From the NCBI RefSeq assembly GCF_905397285.1, contig NZ_CAJPUX010000005.1, positions 474,129 through 538,128 on the forward strand: 64,000 bases of DNA, written 5' to 3'. Shown piece by piece: positions 12,221 through 20,068 of this stretch. The position numbers and the translations under genes were made by a program. Every line of letters begins with the position of its first letter. The stretch's first letter is position 1. This DNA is from Cupriavidus plantarum (lineage in GTDB: Bacteria; Pseudomonadota; Gammaproteobacteria; Burkholderiales; Burkholderiaceae). The notes under the pieces were generated by a model. It saw nothing but the letters and a program-made list of their open reading frames with translations. It was not told where the DNA came from and did not search any database.

Positions 12221-13051
12221 TTATTTGCTGAGCCATGGCAGGCTGTAGAGCTTGTCGTTGTTCGCGAACGACGTGGAGAGCTGCTTGCGGACCGCGGGCG
12301 ACTCCTGATAGATGCGGATGAAGCGCGCCACGCGCGGGTCGCTAGCGTTGTTCTCGCGCGTGACGAAGCGGATGGCGAAATACTCGTCGTCGACGCCCGA
12401 GTACAGCAGGCCGGAGCCCGCGATCTGCGGCTTGCCCGCGTTGACGAAGTGCGCGGGATAGCCTTGCGCCAGATCCACGTCGTCGAGCGCGCGCACGAGC
12501 TGCGGGCCTTCCACCTCGACGAACCGGAGCTTCTTCGGATTCGCGGCGATATCGTTGATGCTGCCCCTGGCGCCCACGCCATCGCGCAGCTTGATCAGCC
12601 CCGCCTTCTGCAGGAGGAGCAGCCCACGGCCCTGATTGACGGGGTCATTGGCCACGCCCACGCGCGCGCCTTCCTTGAGTTCGTCGAAGCGCTTGATGCG
12701 CGTCGAGTAGAGACCGATGTTCGGCAGGACGCCCAGCGCGACGCTGCGGAACTTGTAGCCGCGCTCCTTGATCGCGTTGTCGAGGAACGCCTGATGCTGG
12801 AAATAGTTCAGGTCCAGGTCGCCGGAAGCCAGCGCGACGTTTGGCGTGGTCCAGTCGGTGAATTCGACGACCTTGACGTCGAGGCCCTGCTTGCGTGCTT
12901 CCGTCGCGGCGACTTCGACGGAGTCCGCGAGCGAGCCTGGCGTGACGCCGATGGTCAGCGGCGCGGCGTGGGCCTGGGCGATGAAGACGACGGACGCCGC
13001 GAGCGAGACGGCAAAGGAAAGCAGATAGGCGGGACGTGGCAGGAATGACAT
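12221..13051 (-). CDS. metQ: MetQ-family substrate-binding protein
   Basis: A 276-residue periplasmic binding protein of the NlpA/MetQ family. The first 30 residues form a Sec signal peptide ending AQAHAAP, without a lipobox cysteine, so it is soluble rather than a lipoprotein. Family marks include IGVTPGSLADSVEVA, the DLDLNYFQHQAFLD segment and VGVANDPVNQGRGL. ATG 13051 is chosen because the signal peptide begins there; an in-frame extension reaches 13249 but has no signal character. It sits between the monooxygenase gene (34 bp upstream) and metN. Confidence 0.92.
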   Translation of the reverse strand: MSFLPRPAYLLSFAVSLAASVVFIAQAHAAPLTIGVTPGSLADSVEVAATEARKQGLDVKVVEFTDWTTPNVALASGDLDLNYFQHQAFLDNAIKERGYKFRSVALGVLPNIGLYSTRIKRFDELKEGARVGVANDPVNQGRGLLLLQKAGLIKLRDGVGARGSINDIAANPKKLRFVEVEGPQLVRALDDVDLAQGYPAHFVNAGKPQIAGSGLLYSGVDDEYFAIRFVTRENNASDPRVARFIRIYQESPAVRKQLSTSFANNDKLYSLPWLSK

Positions 13052-13085
13052 GGTCGGGAGCGGTGCGTTGGAATGGATGGGGCGG

Positions 13086-14438
13086 TCAGCGCCGGAAGGC
13101 TGCCGCGGCATGTCTTGACGGCAGGCGGTCGCCCTCGCCGAAGAGCTTGTGGCGTAGCGAACCTTCCGCATACGCGGTCTTGTAGCGGCCGCGGTTCTGC
13201 AACTCGGGCACAACGAGATCCACGAAGTGCGTATAGCTCTCCGGGACAACGGTACGGCTCAGGTTGAAGCCATCGATGCCGGTCTCGTCGATCCAGGACT
13301 CCAGCGCGTCGGCCACCTGCGACGGGTCGCCGACGATGGCGGGATAGCGGCCGCCGAGTTCGAACAGGTCCAGCAGCTTGCGGCGCGTCCAGCCATGCTG
13401 CTCGGCGGTGCGGCGCGCCGATTCGATCGCGTTGCCACCGGCGTAATCGATGGGATCGTCGAGGCCATGCTTCGCGAAGTCGATGCCCGTGCTCGCCGCG
13501 AAATGCGCAAGGCCCGCCTCGCGGCTCGCGTAGTCGCGATACTCCGCATGCAGCGCGCGGGCTTCCGCTTCCGTGCGGCCGACCACGACGGCCGCGCCCG
13601 CGAACACCTTGACGTCATCGGCGCGGCGGCCGCTGGCCACCAGTTGCTCGCGCAGCGCGGACACGGTCTGCCGCGCGGCTTCCTTGCCCGGCGGCGAGAT
13701 GAACACGCATTCCGCATGGCGCGCGGCAAAACGCTGGCCGCGGCCCGAGCTGCCCGCCTGGAACAGGACCGGCGTGCGTTGCGCGGAGGGCTCGGCAAGA
13801 TGGTAGCCCTCCACGTCGTAATACTGGCCGTGGTGAGAGACGCGATGGACGCGCGCCGGGTCCGCGAACACGCGGGCCGTCTTGTCGCGGCGCACGGCGT
13901 CGTCCTGCCAGCTGCCCTCCCACAGCTTGTACAGCACCTCGAGATATTCGTCGGCGCGGTCGTAGCGTTCGTCGTGCGAAATCTGGCCGTCGCGGCCCAT
14001 CGCGCGCGCCGCGCTATCCAGGTATCCCGTCACGACATTCCAGCCCACGCGGCCACGTGTGAGGTGATCGAGCGTCGAGAAGCGGCGCGCGAGCAGATAG
14101 GGCGCCTCGTACGTGAGGTTGACCGTCACGCCGAACCCGAGATGCTTTGTCGCGGCGGCCATCGCGGACACGAGCAGCAGTGGATCGTTCACCGGCAGTT
14201 GAATCGACTCGCGCAGCGTCACGTCGACATTGCCGCCGTAGACGTCATAAACCCCGACGATGTCCGCGATGAACAGGCCGTCGAAGAGCCCTCGCTCCAG
14301 AATGCGGGCCTGGTCGATCCAGTACTCGAGCGTGTTGTACTCGGTGGAGCGGTCGCGCGGGTGTGTCCACAGACCATGATTGATGTGGCCGACGCAGTTC
14401 ATGTTGAACGCGTTCAGCAGGATCTCCTTGCGCGGCAT
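13086..14438 (-). CDS. FMNH2-dependent monooxygenase, NtaA/SnaA/DszA family
   Basis: A 450-residue flavin monooxygenase of the bacterial-luciferase fold. Members use reduced FMN supplied by a separate reductase to cleave C-N or C-S bonds (nitrilotriacetate, EDTA, dibenzothiophene sulfone, N-acetyl-S-succinylcysteine). Marks are the N-terminal LNAFNMNCVGHINHGLW, GRVGWNVVTGYLDSAARAMG in the middle and PVLFQAGSSGRGQRFAARHA. The ATG overlaps the stop of the upstream flavoprotein gene as TGATG, indicating translational coupling. No flavin reductase gene is nearby. The sulfur-type neighbours favour an organosulfur substrate. Confidence 0.92.
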   Translation of the reverse strand: MPRKEILLNAFNMNCVGHINHGLWTHPRDRSTEYNTLEYWIDQARILERGLFDGLFIADIVGVYDVYGGNVDVTLRESIQLPVNDPLLLVSAMAAATKHLGFGVTVNLTYEAPYLLARRFSTLDHLTRGRVGWNVVTGYLDSAARAMGRDGQISHDERYDRADEYLEVLYKLWEGSWQDDAVRRDKTARVFADPARVHRVSHHGQYYDVEGYHLAEPSAQRTPVLFQAGSSGRGQRFAARHAECVFISPPGKEAARQTVSALREQLVASGRRADDVKVFAGAAVVVGRTEAEARALHAEYRDYASREAGLAHFAASTGIDFAKHGLDDPIDYAGGNAIESARRTAEQHGWTRRKLLDLFELGGRYPAIVGDPSQVADALESWIDETGIDGFNLSRTVVPESYTHFVDLVVPELQNRGRYKTAYAEGSLRHKLFGEGDRLPSRHAAAAFRR

Positions 14439-15712
14439 CAGAGCGCTCCGTGGCGGGTCGGCAGCTTGTCGTTCAGGTAGTAGTTGCCGATGGCGTGGTA
14501 TTTCCATCGCACGGGGTCGTGCAGCGTGTGCGTGCGCGCATTGCGCCAGAAGCGGTCGAGTCCCAGGCCGTCGAGCGTGGACGCGGTGCCGCCGAGTTCG
14601 AACAGGCGCGTGCCGGCGAGCAGCGAGGCGGTGGTCGTGGCGGCGCGTGCTTCGGCGACGGCGATCGATGCCGCGGCGACGCTTTGCTCGTCGGGCGCCT
14701 GCTGGGCGGCATCGACGTATCGACCCGCACGGCGGACCAGCGCTTCGGCGGCGCGCAGGCTGACGCGAGTCTCGCCGACATGATGGATCGTCAGCGGATC
14801 GTCGCTGGCGCGCGAGACGTTGGCGTCGATCCACGGCCTGGCGCGGTCACGGATGAATGGCAGCGTGGCCGCGAAGGCGCCGCGGCCGATGCCCAGGTCG
14901 ATGGCGGCGTGCAGGATCTGGGCGAACGAGCCGATGGTGGTGGGTCGTTCAAAGGAGGCCAGGAACGGAATCACCCAGTCCTTCTCCACGCGGACGTCCT
15001 CGAACGTCACCGAGCCGCTGCCGGTCACGCGCTGGCCGAAGCCGTCCCAGTCATCGACGATGGACACGCCCGCCGCCTGGCGCGGGACGATGGCGAGGTA
15101 GGTGACGGGCTTCGAAGCTTGCTCGGTGCCTTCTTCAGCGACCACCAGCGTCGGGATCCAGTGAGCGAACACGGCGCCCGTGCAATAGAACTTCTGGCCC
15201 GTGACGCGGAAGCCGTCGCCATCGGGAATCAACCGGGTGCGCCGCTTGAAGTCCTTATGGCCGATCTCGGCGAGCGCGTTGCCAAGGCGTTCGCCCGCCA
15301 GCACGCGTTCGAAGAGCCATTGCTGCTGCACTTCCGTGCCGCCTACGCGCGCGACTTCGAGCGCGTAGTAATGGTTCTGCGGAATCTGGCCGATGGAGCC
15401 ATCCGCGGCGGCGAGGATGGCGATGACTTCGGCGAGCGTCCCGGTGGAAACGCCCGCGCCGCCGAATGCGCGCGGCACGGTAATGGCGAGCAGGCCGCTT
15501 GCGCTCAGCGCATCGAGTTCGGCCCATGGCAGGCGGCGCTCGCGGTCGCGCAGCACGGCGTCCTGTGCGAACTGATCGGCGAGCCGGTGCGCCACGGCGA
15601 GGGCTTCCGCATCGTCGCGGATGCGGTCCGGTACGCGGGATGGCGCGCCTGCCGGCGCTGGGCGGCTTGCGGGATCGTCGGCGCGGGGAGCGGGTGTGGA
15701 GAGCAGCGTCAT
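14438..15712 (-). CDS. SfnB/DszC-like flavoprotein (acyl-CoA dehydrogenase fold), copy 2
   Basis: A 424-residue protein of the acyl-CoA dehydrogenase fold, in the branch of SfnB (sulfur acquisition oxidoreductase) and DszC (sulfur monooxygenase). The C-terminal LDRFWRNARTHTLHDPVRWK motif is diagnostic of this branch. These enzymes use flavin and oxygen on sulfur compounds rather than acyl-CoA. It lies 13 bp after its paralogue and is coupled to the monooxygenase gene by a TGATG overlap. It retains IPQNHYYALEVARVGG and a normal middle domain. Confidence 0.9.
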   Translation of the reverse strand: MTLLSTPAPRADDPASRPAPAGAPSRVPDRIRDDAEALAVAHRLADQFAQDAVLRDRERRLPWAELDALSASGLLAITVPRAFGGAGVSTGTLAEVIAILAAADGSIGQIPQNHYYALEVARVGGTEVQQQWLFERVLAGERLGNALAEIGHKDFKRRTRLIPDGDGFRVTGQKFYCTGAVFAHWIPTLVVAEEGTEQASKPVTYLAIVPRQAAGVSIVDDWDGFGQRVTGSGSVTFEDVRVEKDWVIPFLASFERPTTIGSFAQILHAAIDLGIGRGAFAATLPFIRDRARPWIDANVSRASDDPLTIHHVGETRVSLRAAEALVRRAGRYVDAAQQAPDEQSVAAASIAVAEARAATTTASLLAGTRLFELGGTASTLDGLGLDRFWRNARTHTLHDPVRWKYHAIGNYYLNDKLPTRHGAL

Positions 15713-15725
15713 GTCGAATCCCGAT

Positions 15726-16988
15726 TCAGTTCCAGGAGTGTCGTGCCGGCAGCGTGCCGTTCAGGAAATAGTTGCCGATCAGATGGAGCTTCCATCGCAC
15801 CGGGTCGTGCAGCGTGTGGGTGCGGGCGTTGCGCCAGTGGCGATCGAGGTTGTGACTGGCGCGCGTCGCGGACGAGCCCGCGAGTTCGAACAGTTTTTCG
15901 CTTGCCTTCAGGGCGATGTCGGTGGTGAGGACCTTGGCTTCGGCCACTGCCACGGAAGCCTGCGCGCTGAGGTCGGGGTCGAGTTCGGTGTCTTGCGTCT
16001 GCCTGCTGAATGCGGCGAGGCTGTCGAGCGTTTCGGCGGCCTCCCGCAGCACGGCTTGCGCGGCGTGCAGCTCGACGGACAGGCGGCCGACATCGCCGAT
16101 CAGATGCGGGTCGTCCGTGGCGCGTTCGACGTTGGCGTCGATCCATGGCCTCGCGTACGTGCGGACGAAGGCGATGGCATCGTCGAAGGCGGCCTGCGCG
16201 ATGCCGAGATCGATGGCGGCTTGTATCAGCTGGGATGTCGGTCCATAGAGGCCGGGGCGGTCCGCGAGTTGCCAGATTGGCAGGACGTCGTCTTCGGACA
16301 CGGCGACGTGGTCGAGCTCGACCGTGCCGCTCGCGGTCGTGCGTTGGCCGAAGGAACTCCAGTCGTCGATCACGGTGAGACCCGCCGCGTCCCGGGGGAC
16401 CCAGACCTGCACGGGACGGTCGTTGTCGTCGAGCGCGCGGACGGGAACGCGGTGGGCGAACAGCGCGCCGGTCGAATAGAACCTCGTGCCCGTGAGGCGC
16501 AGGCCCTGAGGCGTGCGGCGCAGGCGCGTGCTCGTTTGCAGGATCGTGCTCGCGCCGGACGAGCGGCGTTCGGGGCCCGCGTTGCCAAGCCTTTGTCCCG
16601 CGAGAATCTCGCTGTAGTAGCGCTGTTTTTGTGCTGGCGTGCCGATTTCTCTGAGCACGCCCAGCAGGCCGAAATGGTTTTGGGGGATCTGTCCCAGCGC
16701 CGGGTCGGCGGCGCAGACGATGGCGAAGACTTCCGCCAGCGTGACGTAGGAGACCTCGGCGCCGCCGTATGCCCGCGGCACGGTGATCGCACCGAGGCCG
16801 CTTGCAGACCATTGGTCTAGTTCCTGCCACGGCAGGATCCGCTCGCGATCCCGCGTGGCCGCGGTGTCCTTCACCGCGGCGGCAAACGCATGCGCGGCGG
16901 CGATGGCTTCGGCGTCGGTGATCAGGCGTTTGGTGGAAGGGACGGGGGAAGGAAATTGCAGCGCGTGCTGGTCTGACAGGTTCGTCAT
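15726..16988 (-). CDS. SfnB/DszC-like flavoprotein (acyl-CoA dehydrogenase fold), copy 1
   Basis: A 420-residue paralogue of the gene just downstream, similar end to end, with ILPWQELDQWSASGLGAITV near the start and LDRHWRNARTHTLHDPVRWK at the C-terminus. It diverges in the middle, where the loop after QRLGNAG reads PERRSSGAST instead of the AEIGHKDFKRR of copy 2, so the pair may have split substrate roles or form a hetero-oligomer. It is the first gene of the operon that ends with metI. No regulator is adjacent except the LysR gene beyond the ArgH-like gene. Confidence 0.9.
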   Translation of the reverse strand: MTNLSDQHALQFPSPVPSTKRLITDAEAIAAAHAFAAAVKDTAATRDRERILPWQELDQWSASGLGAITVPRAYGGAEVSYVTLAEVFAIVCAADPALGQIPQNHFGLLGVLREIGTPAQKQRYYSEILAGQRLGNAGPERRSSGASTILQTSTRLRRTPQGLRLTGTRFYSTGALFAHRVPVRALDDNDRPVQVWVPRDAAGLTVIDDWSSFGQRTTASGTVELDHVAVSEDDVLPIWQLADRPGLYGPTSQLIQAAIDLGIAQAAFDDAIAFVRTYARPWIDANVERATDDPHLIGDVGRLSVELHAAQAVLREAAETLDSLAAFSRQTQDTELDPDLSAQASVAVAEAKVLTTDIALKASEKLFELAGSSATRASHNLDRHWRNARTHTLHDPVRWKLHLIGNYFLNGTLPARHSWN

Positions 16989-17345
16989 GGATTGCCCGAT
17001 GGCTGTCGCGTGAGTTGGACAGTCATTTCAGCATGGGGGTGTGGGGCGATACGACGAATATTTCCGAGGATGCTTGTTGGTGGCGGGGGTATATCGATTT
17101 GCGGTTTATGCGTGAGGGTGAGGGGGCGAAGCCCCTCTGGGCCCACGTGAGCCCTCTCCCCCGGCCCCTCTCCCCGGGGGAGAGGGGGGGGGGGGCTTCG
17201 CCCCCCCTTTGGGCCCATGTGAGCCCTCTCCCCCGGCCCCTCTCCCCGGGGGAGAGGGGGGGCTTCGCCCCCCCCCTTTTGGGCCCATGTGAGCCCTCTC
17301 CCCCGACCCCTCTCCCCGAGGGAGAGGGGGGCACCGTTGGCAAGT
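16989..17345. other. Intergenic region carrying three copies of a GC-rich repeat
   Basis: No gene is supported. Bases 16989-17100 hold the likely promoter of the minus-strand sulfur operon (less GC-rich, with several A/T patches). Bases 17139-17330 are filled by the triplicated repeat described separately, ending just beyond the stop codon of the ArgH-like gene. Confidence 0.75.
17139..17330. repeat. Three head-to-tail copies of a ~70-bp GC-rich palindromic repeat
   Basis: Units begin with GGGCCCAYGTGAGCCCTCTC at 17139, 17211 and 17281 (spacing 72 and 70). Each contains CCCTCTCCCC-GGGGGAGAGGGG, able to form a strong stem on either strand, followed by a GGGGCTTCGCCCC mini-hairpin. This type of dispersed CCCTCTCCCCGGGGGAGAGGG element is familiar from many proteobacterial genomes as a REP-like sequence. 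Between the lyase stop and the sulfur-operon promoter it could also block transcription. Confidence 0.88.
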
Positions 17346-18863
17346 TCAACGCGCCGCGGCGAGCGCCTGCAAGGCGGCCTTCAGGGCATCGCGGCTCGCC
17401 GCGACCGCGGCGCGTTGCGTCGCGATGGCCTCGAGGTCGTGGGTCAGCGAGGACAGTTGGCGCTCCACCTGAGCCCGCACGCGTGCAGGGGCCGGGCCGC
17501 CGGCCGCGGTGCGTGCCGCGACACCCTCGATCGGGTCCAGGCACTTTGCCACCGCCTCGGCGTCGAGATGCAGGGTCCGACCCGTATGCGCCAGCGCCGC
17601 CTTCGCCACCATCGCGCTGTCGATCTCGCACGCGGGCAAGTGCCGGTCCAGCGCCTCGCGAACCACCGCGCCCACCACGTGATGGGCCTCGCGGAAGGAC
17701 ATGCCCGCGTCGCGCACCAGCATGTCGGCGAGGTCCGTCGCGGAGGAGAAATCGCGTCGAGCGCGGTTGAGCATCGTGTCGGCCTGCGGCGCCGCGTGCG
17801 CAAGTACCAGCCGCAATACCTCGGCGCATCGCTGGGCCTCCACCATCGCCTCCCAGAACCCCCGCATCGTCTCGCGGCTGCCGTCGCCCGAGTGCGAGAA
17901 GTGGGTGCCCTTGAGGGCGGCAAGCGAGGCCGTCAGCAGCCCGAGCATATGTCCGCCCTTTCCCTTCAGATACTCGAGCGCGACCGGGTTCTTCTTCTGG
18001 GGCATGATGCTCGACGTGCCCGCCACGCTATCCGGAAAATCGATCAGCCCGAACTCGGGCGTCGCCCATACGAAGAGGTCCTGCGCGACACGGCCCCATG
18101 TCACCGTCGCGATCGTGACGGCCGAGAGAATCTCCCATGCGAAATCGCGGGACGCCACCGCGTCGAGGGCGTTGTCGACGTAGCCCGAAAACCCGAGCCA
18201 CGCTGCCGTGGCGGAACGATCGATCGGGAAGGCGGTGCCCGCCAGCGCGCCCGCTCCCAGCGGGCAGGCATCGAGCGTTTCCAGCGCATGCCGCAGACGC
18301 GTCATGTCCCGGCTTATCGCCTGAGCGATGCCGGACAGATAGAAGCCATACGTGATGGGCTGCGCGGCCTGCAGATGCGTATAGCCGGGCATGACGGTGT
18401 CCGCATGCTCCGCTGCCTTGCGCAGCACGATGCCACGCGTATCGGCCAGCGTATCGAGCAGCACCAGCACCGCATCGCGTGCGCGCAAACGATCCTGCGT
18501 GGCGAGGATGTCGTTGCGGCTGCGGGCGACATGGAGGCGGCCGCCCGCGTCGGCGCCGGCCACTTCCATCAGCCGCGCTTCGTAATTGAAGTAGGCATCT
18601 TCGCGCTGCGGATCGAGCGGCACCGCGTCGGCGCCTTCTCTCTCGATACGCAGCAAGGCCCGCGCAAGCGTGGCCGCGGTGTCGGACGGAATCAGCCCGG
18701 TGCCATGCAGCATCAACAGATGGGCGGCGTTGATATCGGTGAGGTAGCCAAACCCCGCCGCGAAGTCGCGCAGGCGCGGCGCGTAGATATGCGCGCAGAC
18801 CTCCGTCGCGGTAGGCTGGGTGAGGCGGCGGCTGACTTTCGATTCCATGCTGAGCGCTTTCAT
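17346..18863 (-). CDS. Argininosuccinate-lyase-like lyase of the aspartase/fumarase superfamily
   Basis: A 505-residue lyase. Superfamily regions are all visible: HVARSRND (111-118), MPGYTHLQAAQP (158-169) and the signature GTSSIMPQKKNP (282-293, catalytic Ser285). These enzymes release fumarate from a succinylated amine or thiol. It is longer than ArgH (about 460), and the residue after KKNP is Val where ArgH normally has Asp, so it may act on something other than argininosuccinate; ArgH-like relatives include EDDS lyase and S-(2-succino)cysteine lyase. It is divergent from a LysR gene and an opine-oxidase-type cluster, which argues for catabolism. ATG 18863 is used; 18848 is possible. Confidence 0.87.
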   Translation of the reverse strand: MKALSMESKVSRRLTQPTATEVCAHIYAPRLRDFAAGFGYLTDINAAHLLMLHGTGLIPSDTAATLARALLRIEREGADAVPLDPQREDAYFNYEARLMEVAGADAGGRLHVARSRNDILATQDRLRARDAVLVLLDTLADTRGIVLRKAAEHADTVMPGYTHLQAAQPITYGFYLSGIAQAISRDMTRLRHALETLDACPLGAGALAGTAFPIDRSATAAWLGFSGYVDNALDAVASRDFAWEILSAVTIATVTWGRVAQDLFVWATPEFGLIDFPDSVAGTSSIMPQKKNPVALEYLKGKGGHMLGLLTASLAALKGTHFSHSGDGSRETMRGFWEAMVEAQRCAEVLRLVLAHAAPQADTMLNRARRDFSSATDLADMLVRDAGMSFREAHHVVGAVVREALDRHLPACEIDSAMVAKAALAHTGRTLHLDAEAVAKCLDPIEGVAARTAAGGPAPARVRAQVERQLSSLTHDLEAIATQRAAVAASRDALKAALQALAAAR

Positions 18864-19001
18864 ATGGCTTTTATGCGGGTTTCCGATCGATGACGCCGAG
18901 TATGGAAATCCGGACCCTATACCGTCAAATCAGTTTTTACGGGGTATGCATACGGTTTTGATATACCATCGGCTAAAACCAAAGACTGCCGCCCCCACAG
19001 C
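18864..19001. promoter_or_regulatory. Divergent control region between the ArgH-like lyase and LysR gene
   Basis: A 138-bp region relatively rich in A/T. It contains the perfect palindrome GTATGCATAC (18944-18953) flanked by CTATACC (18917-18923) and ATATACC (18961-18967), so ATACC/GGTAT half-sites recur with dyad symmetry. LysR regulators usually bind such sites between themselves and a divergent target gene, so the lyase gene is the likely target. The exact operator is inferred. Confidence 0.55.
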
Positions 19002-19904
19002 ATGAAATTCAAGGAAATCAGCGCCTTCCAGGCCGTGATGCGCTCCGGCTCGATGACCGCCGCCGCGACGGAGCTCTATACCTCGCAGCCGAACGTCAGC
19101 CGGCTGATCGCGCAACTCGAGTACTCCACGGGCCTGACGCTGTTCACGCGCAATGCCGGCAGACTGACGCCCACCGAAGAGGGTCTGGCGTTCCTCCGCG
19201 AGGTCGAGCGCGCGTTCGTCGGCATCGACGCGCTCAAGGATGCCGCGCGCAATATCCGCCAGTTCGGCAAGGGCCGGCTGCGGATCGCAACGGTACCGTC
19301 GCTGGCGCTCACGGTGCTCCCACGCGTGTTGCAGCGCTTCCACGCCGACTATCCCGATGTGAACGTGGCGATGGAAACCGGCAGCACCCAGCTCGTGGCA
19401 GAGCGCGTCGGCAGCCGTTATTGCGACCTCGGGCTGGTGTCGTTCCTGCCGCCGACGGTCGTCACGGAAGCGCAGCCGGTCGCCGAACTCTCGGGCTGCT
19501 GCGTGCTGCCCCCCGGCCATCGGCTCGCGGAGCGAGAGGTCCTGACCCCCGCCGATCTGGCCGGCGAATCGTTCATCTCGATGAGCCACGGCGACGGCCT
19601 GCGCGCCGCGATCGACGCCGCGTTCGCGGCCGACGACCGGCGCGTGATGCACTTCGAGACCCCCTACGGCGCGACGATCTGCAAGATGGTCGGCCTGGGG
19701 CTCGGCGTGGCCATCGTCAATCCGCTGGTGGCGCGCATGCATGAGTCGGAGGTCGTGATCCGCCCCTTCCTGCCCAGTATCCCGTTCGTCAGCTACCTGC
19801 TGCTGGCGCGCAACCGGCCCGCCAACGTGCTCGTGGACCGTTTCACCGAACGGATGATCGAGGTCATCGCGGCGGAAACGGCATCTCTGGAAGGCACCCC
19901 ATAA
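19002..19904 (+). CDS. LysR-family regulator (OccR/NocR-like)
   Basis: A 300-residue regulator with an N-terminal winged helix (FQAVMRSGSMTAAATELYTS, 9-28) and a LysR effector domain from about 90. Its opening and the TSQPNVSRLIAQLE recognition segment resemble OccR/NocR, which respond to opines and control opine-oxidase genes. That fits the three-subunit dehydrogenase just downstream. It probably activates the divergent lyase and perhaps the dehydrogenase. A hairpin overlaps its stop codon. Confidence 0.88.
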   Translation: MKFKEISAFQAVMRSGSMTAAATELYTSQPNVSRLIAQLEYSTGLTLFTRNAGRLTPTEEGLAFLREVERAFVGIDALKDAARNIRQFGKGRLRIATVPSLALTVLPRVLQRFHADYPDVNVAMETGSTQLVAERVGSRYCDLGLVSFLPPTVVTEAQPVAELSGCCVLPPGHRLAEREVLTPADLAGESFISMSHGDGLRAAIDAAFAADDRRVMHFETPYGATICKMVGLGLGVAIVNPLVARMHESEVVIRPFLPSIPFVSYLLLARNRPANVLVDRFTERMIEVIAAETASLEGTP

Positions 19905-19922
19905 GGTTTTCGTATGGGTGCC
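19893..19922. terminator. Stem-loop at the end of the LysR gene
   Basis: GGCACCCCATA (19893-19903) pairs with TATGGGTGCC (19913-19922) with one bulged base around AGGTTTTCG. It spans the stop codon. There is no T-run after it. It may end the LysR transcript before the dehydrogenase operon, about 150 bp ahead, or stabilise the message. Confidence 0.45.
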
Positions 19923-20068
19923 TGACCGATCCGTATTTGCGCGTATAGCCCGCGCTCCGCATACTCGTTCGAAATGGACAGCCCCGTGCTGTCACGATTC
20001 TTGCGAGTACCGAACATGATTCCAGGCAGGGCCCAAGGCCCGCAATGTCCCCACGGGAGGCCCCGCCG

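Noticed and set aside
14439..14834. Long N-terminal extension of the NtaA/DszA-type monooxygenase
   Set aside because: The extension lies inside the upstream flavoprotein gene, is Arg-rich and unlike the family; ATG 14438 with TGATG coupling gives the correct N-terminus.
17139..17330. CRISPR array
   Set aside because: Only three units, directly adjoining with no unique spacers of constant length, and no cas genes.
17015..17770. Plus-strand frame across the triplicated repeat
   Set aside because: Its Pro/Leu-rich text is a translation of the repeat and of the antisense of the lyase gene.
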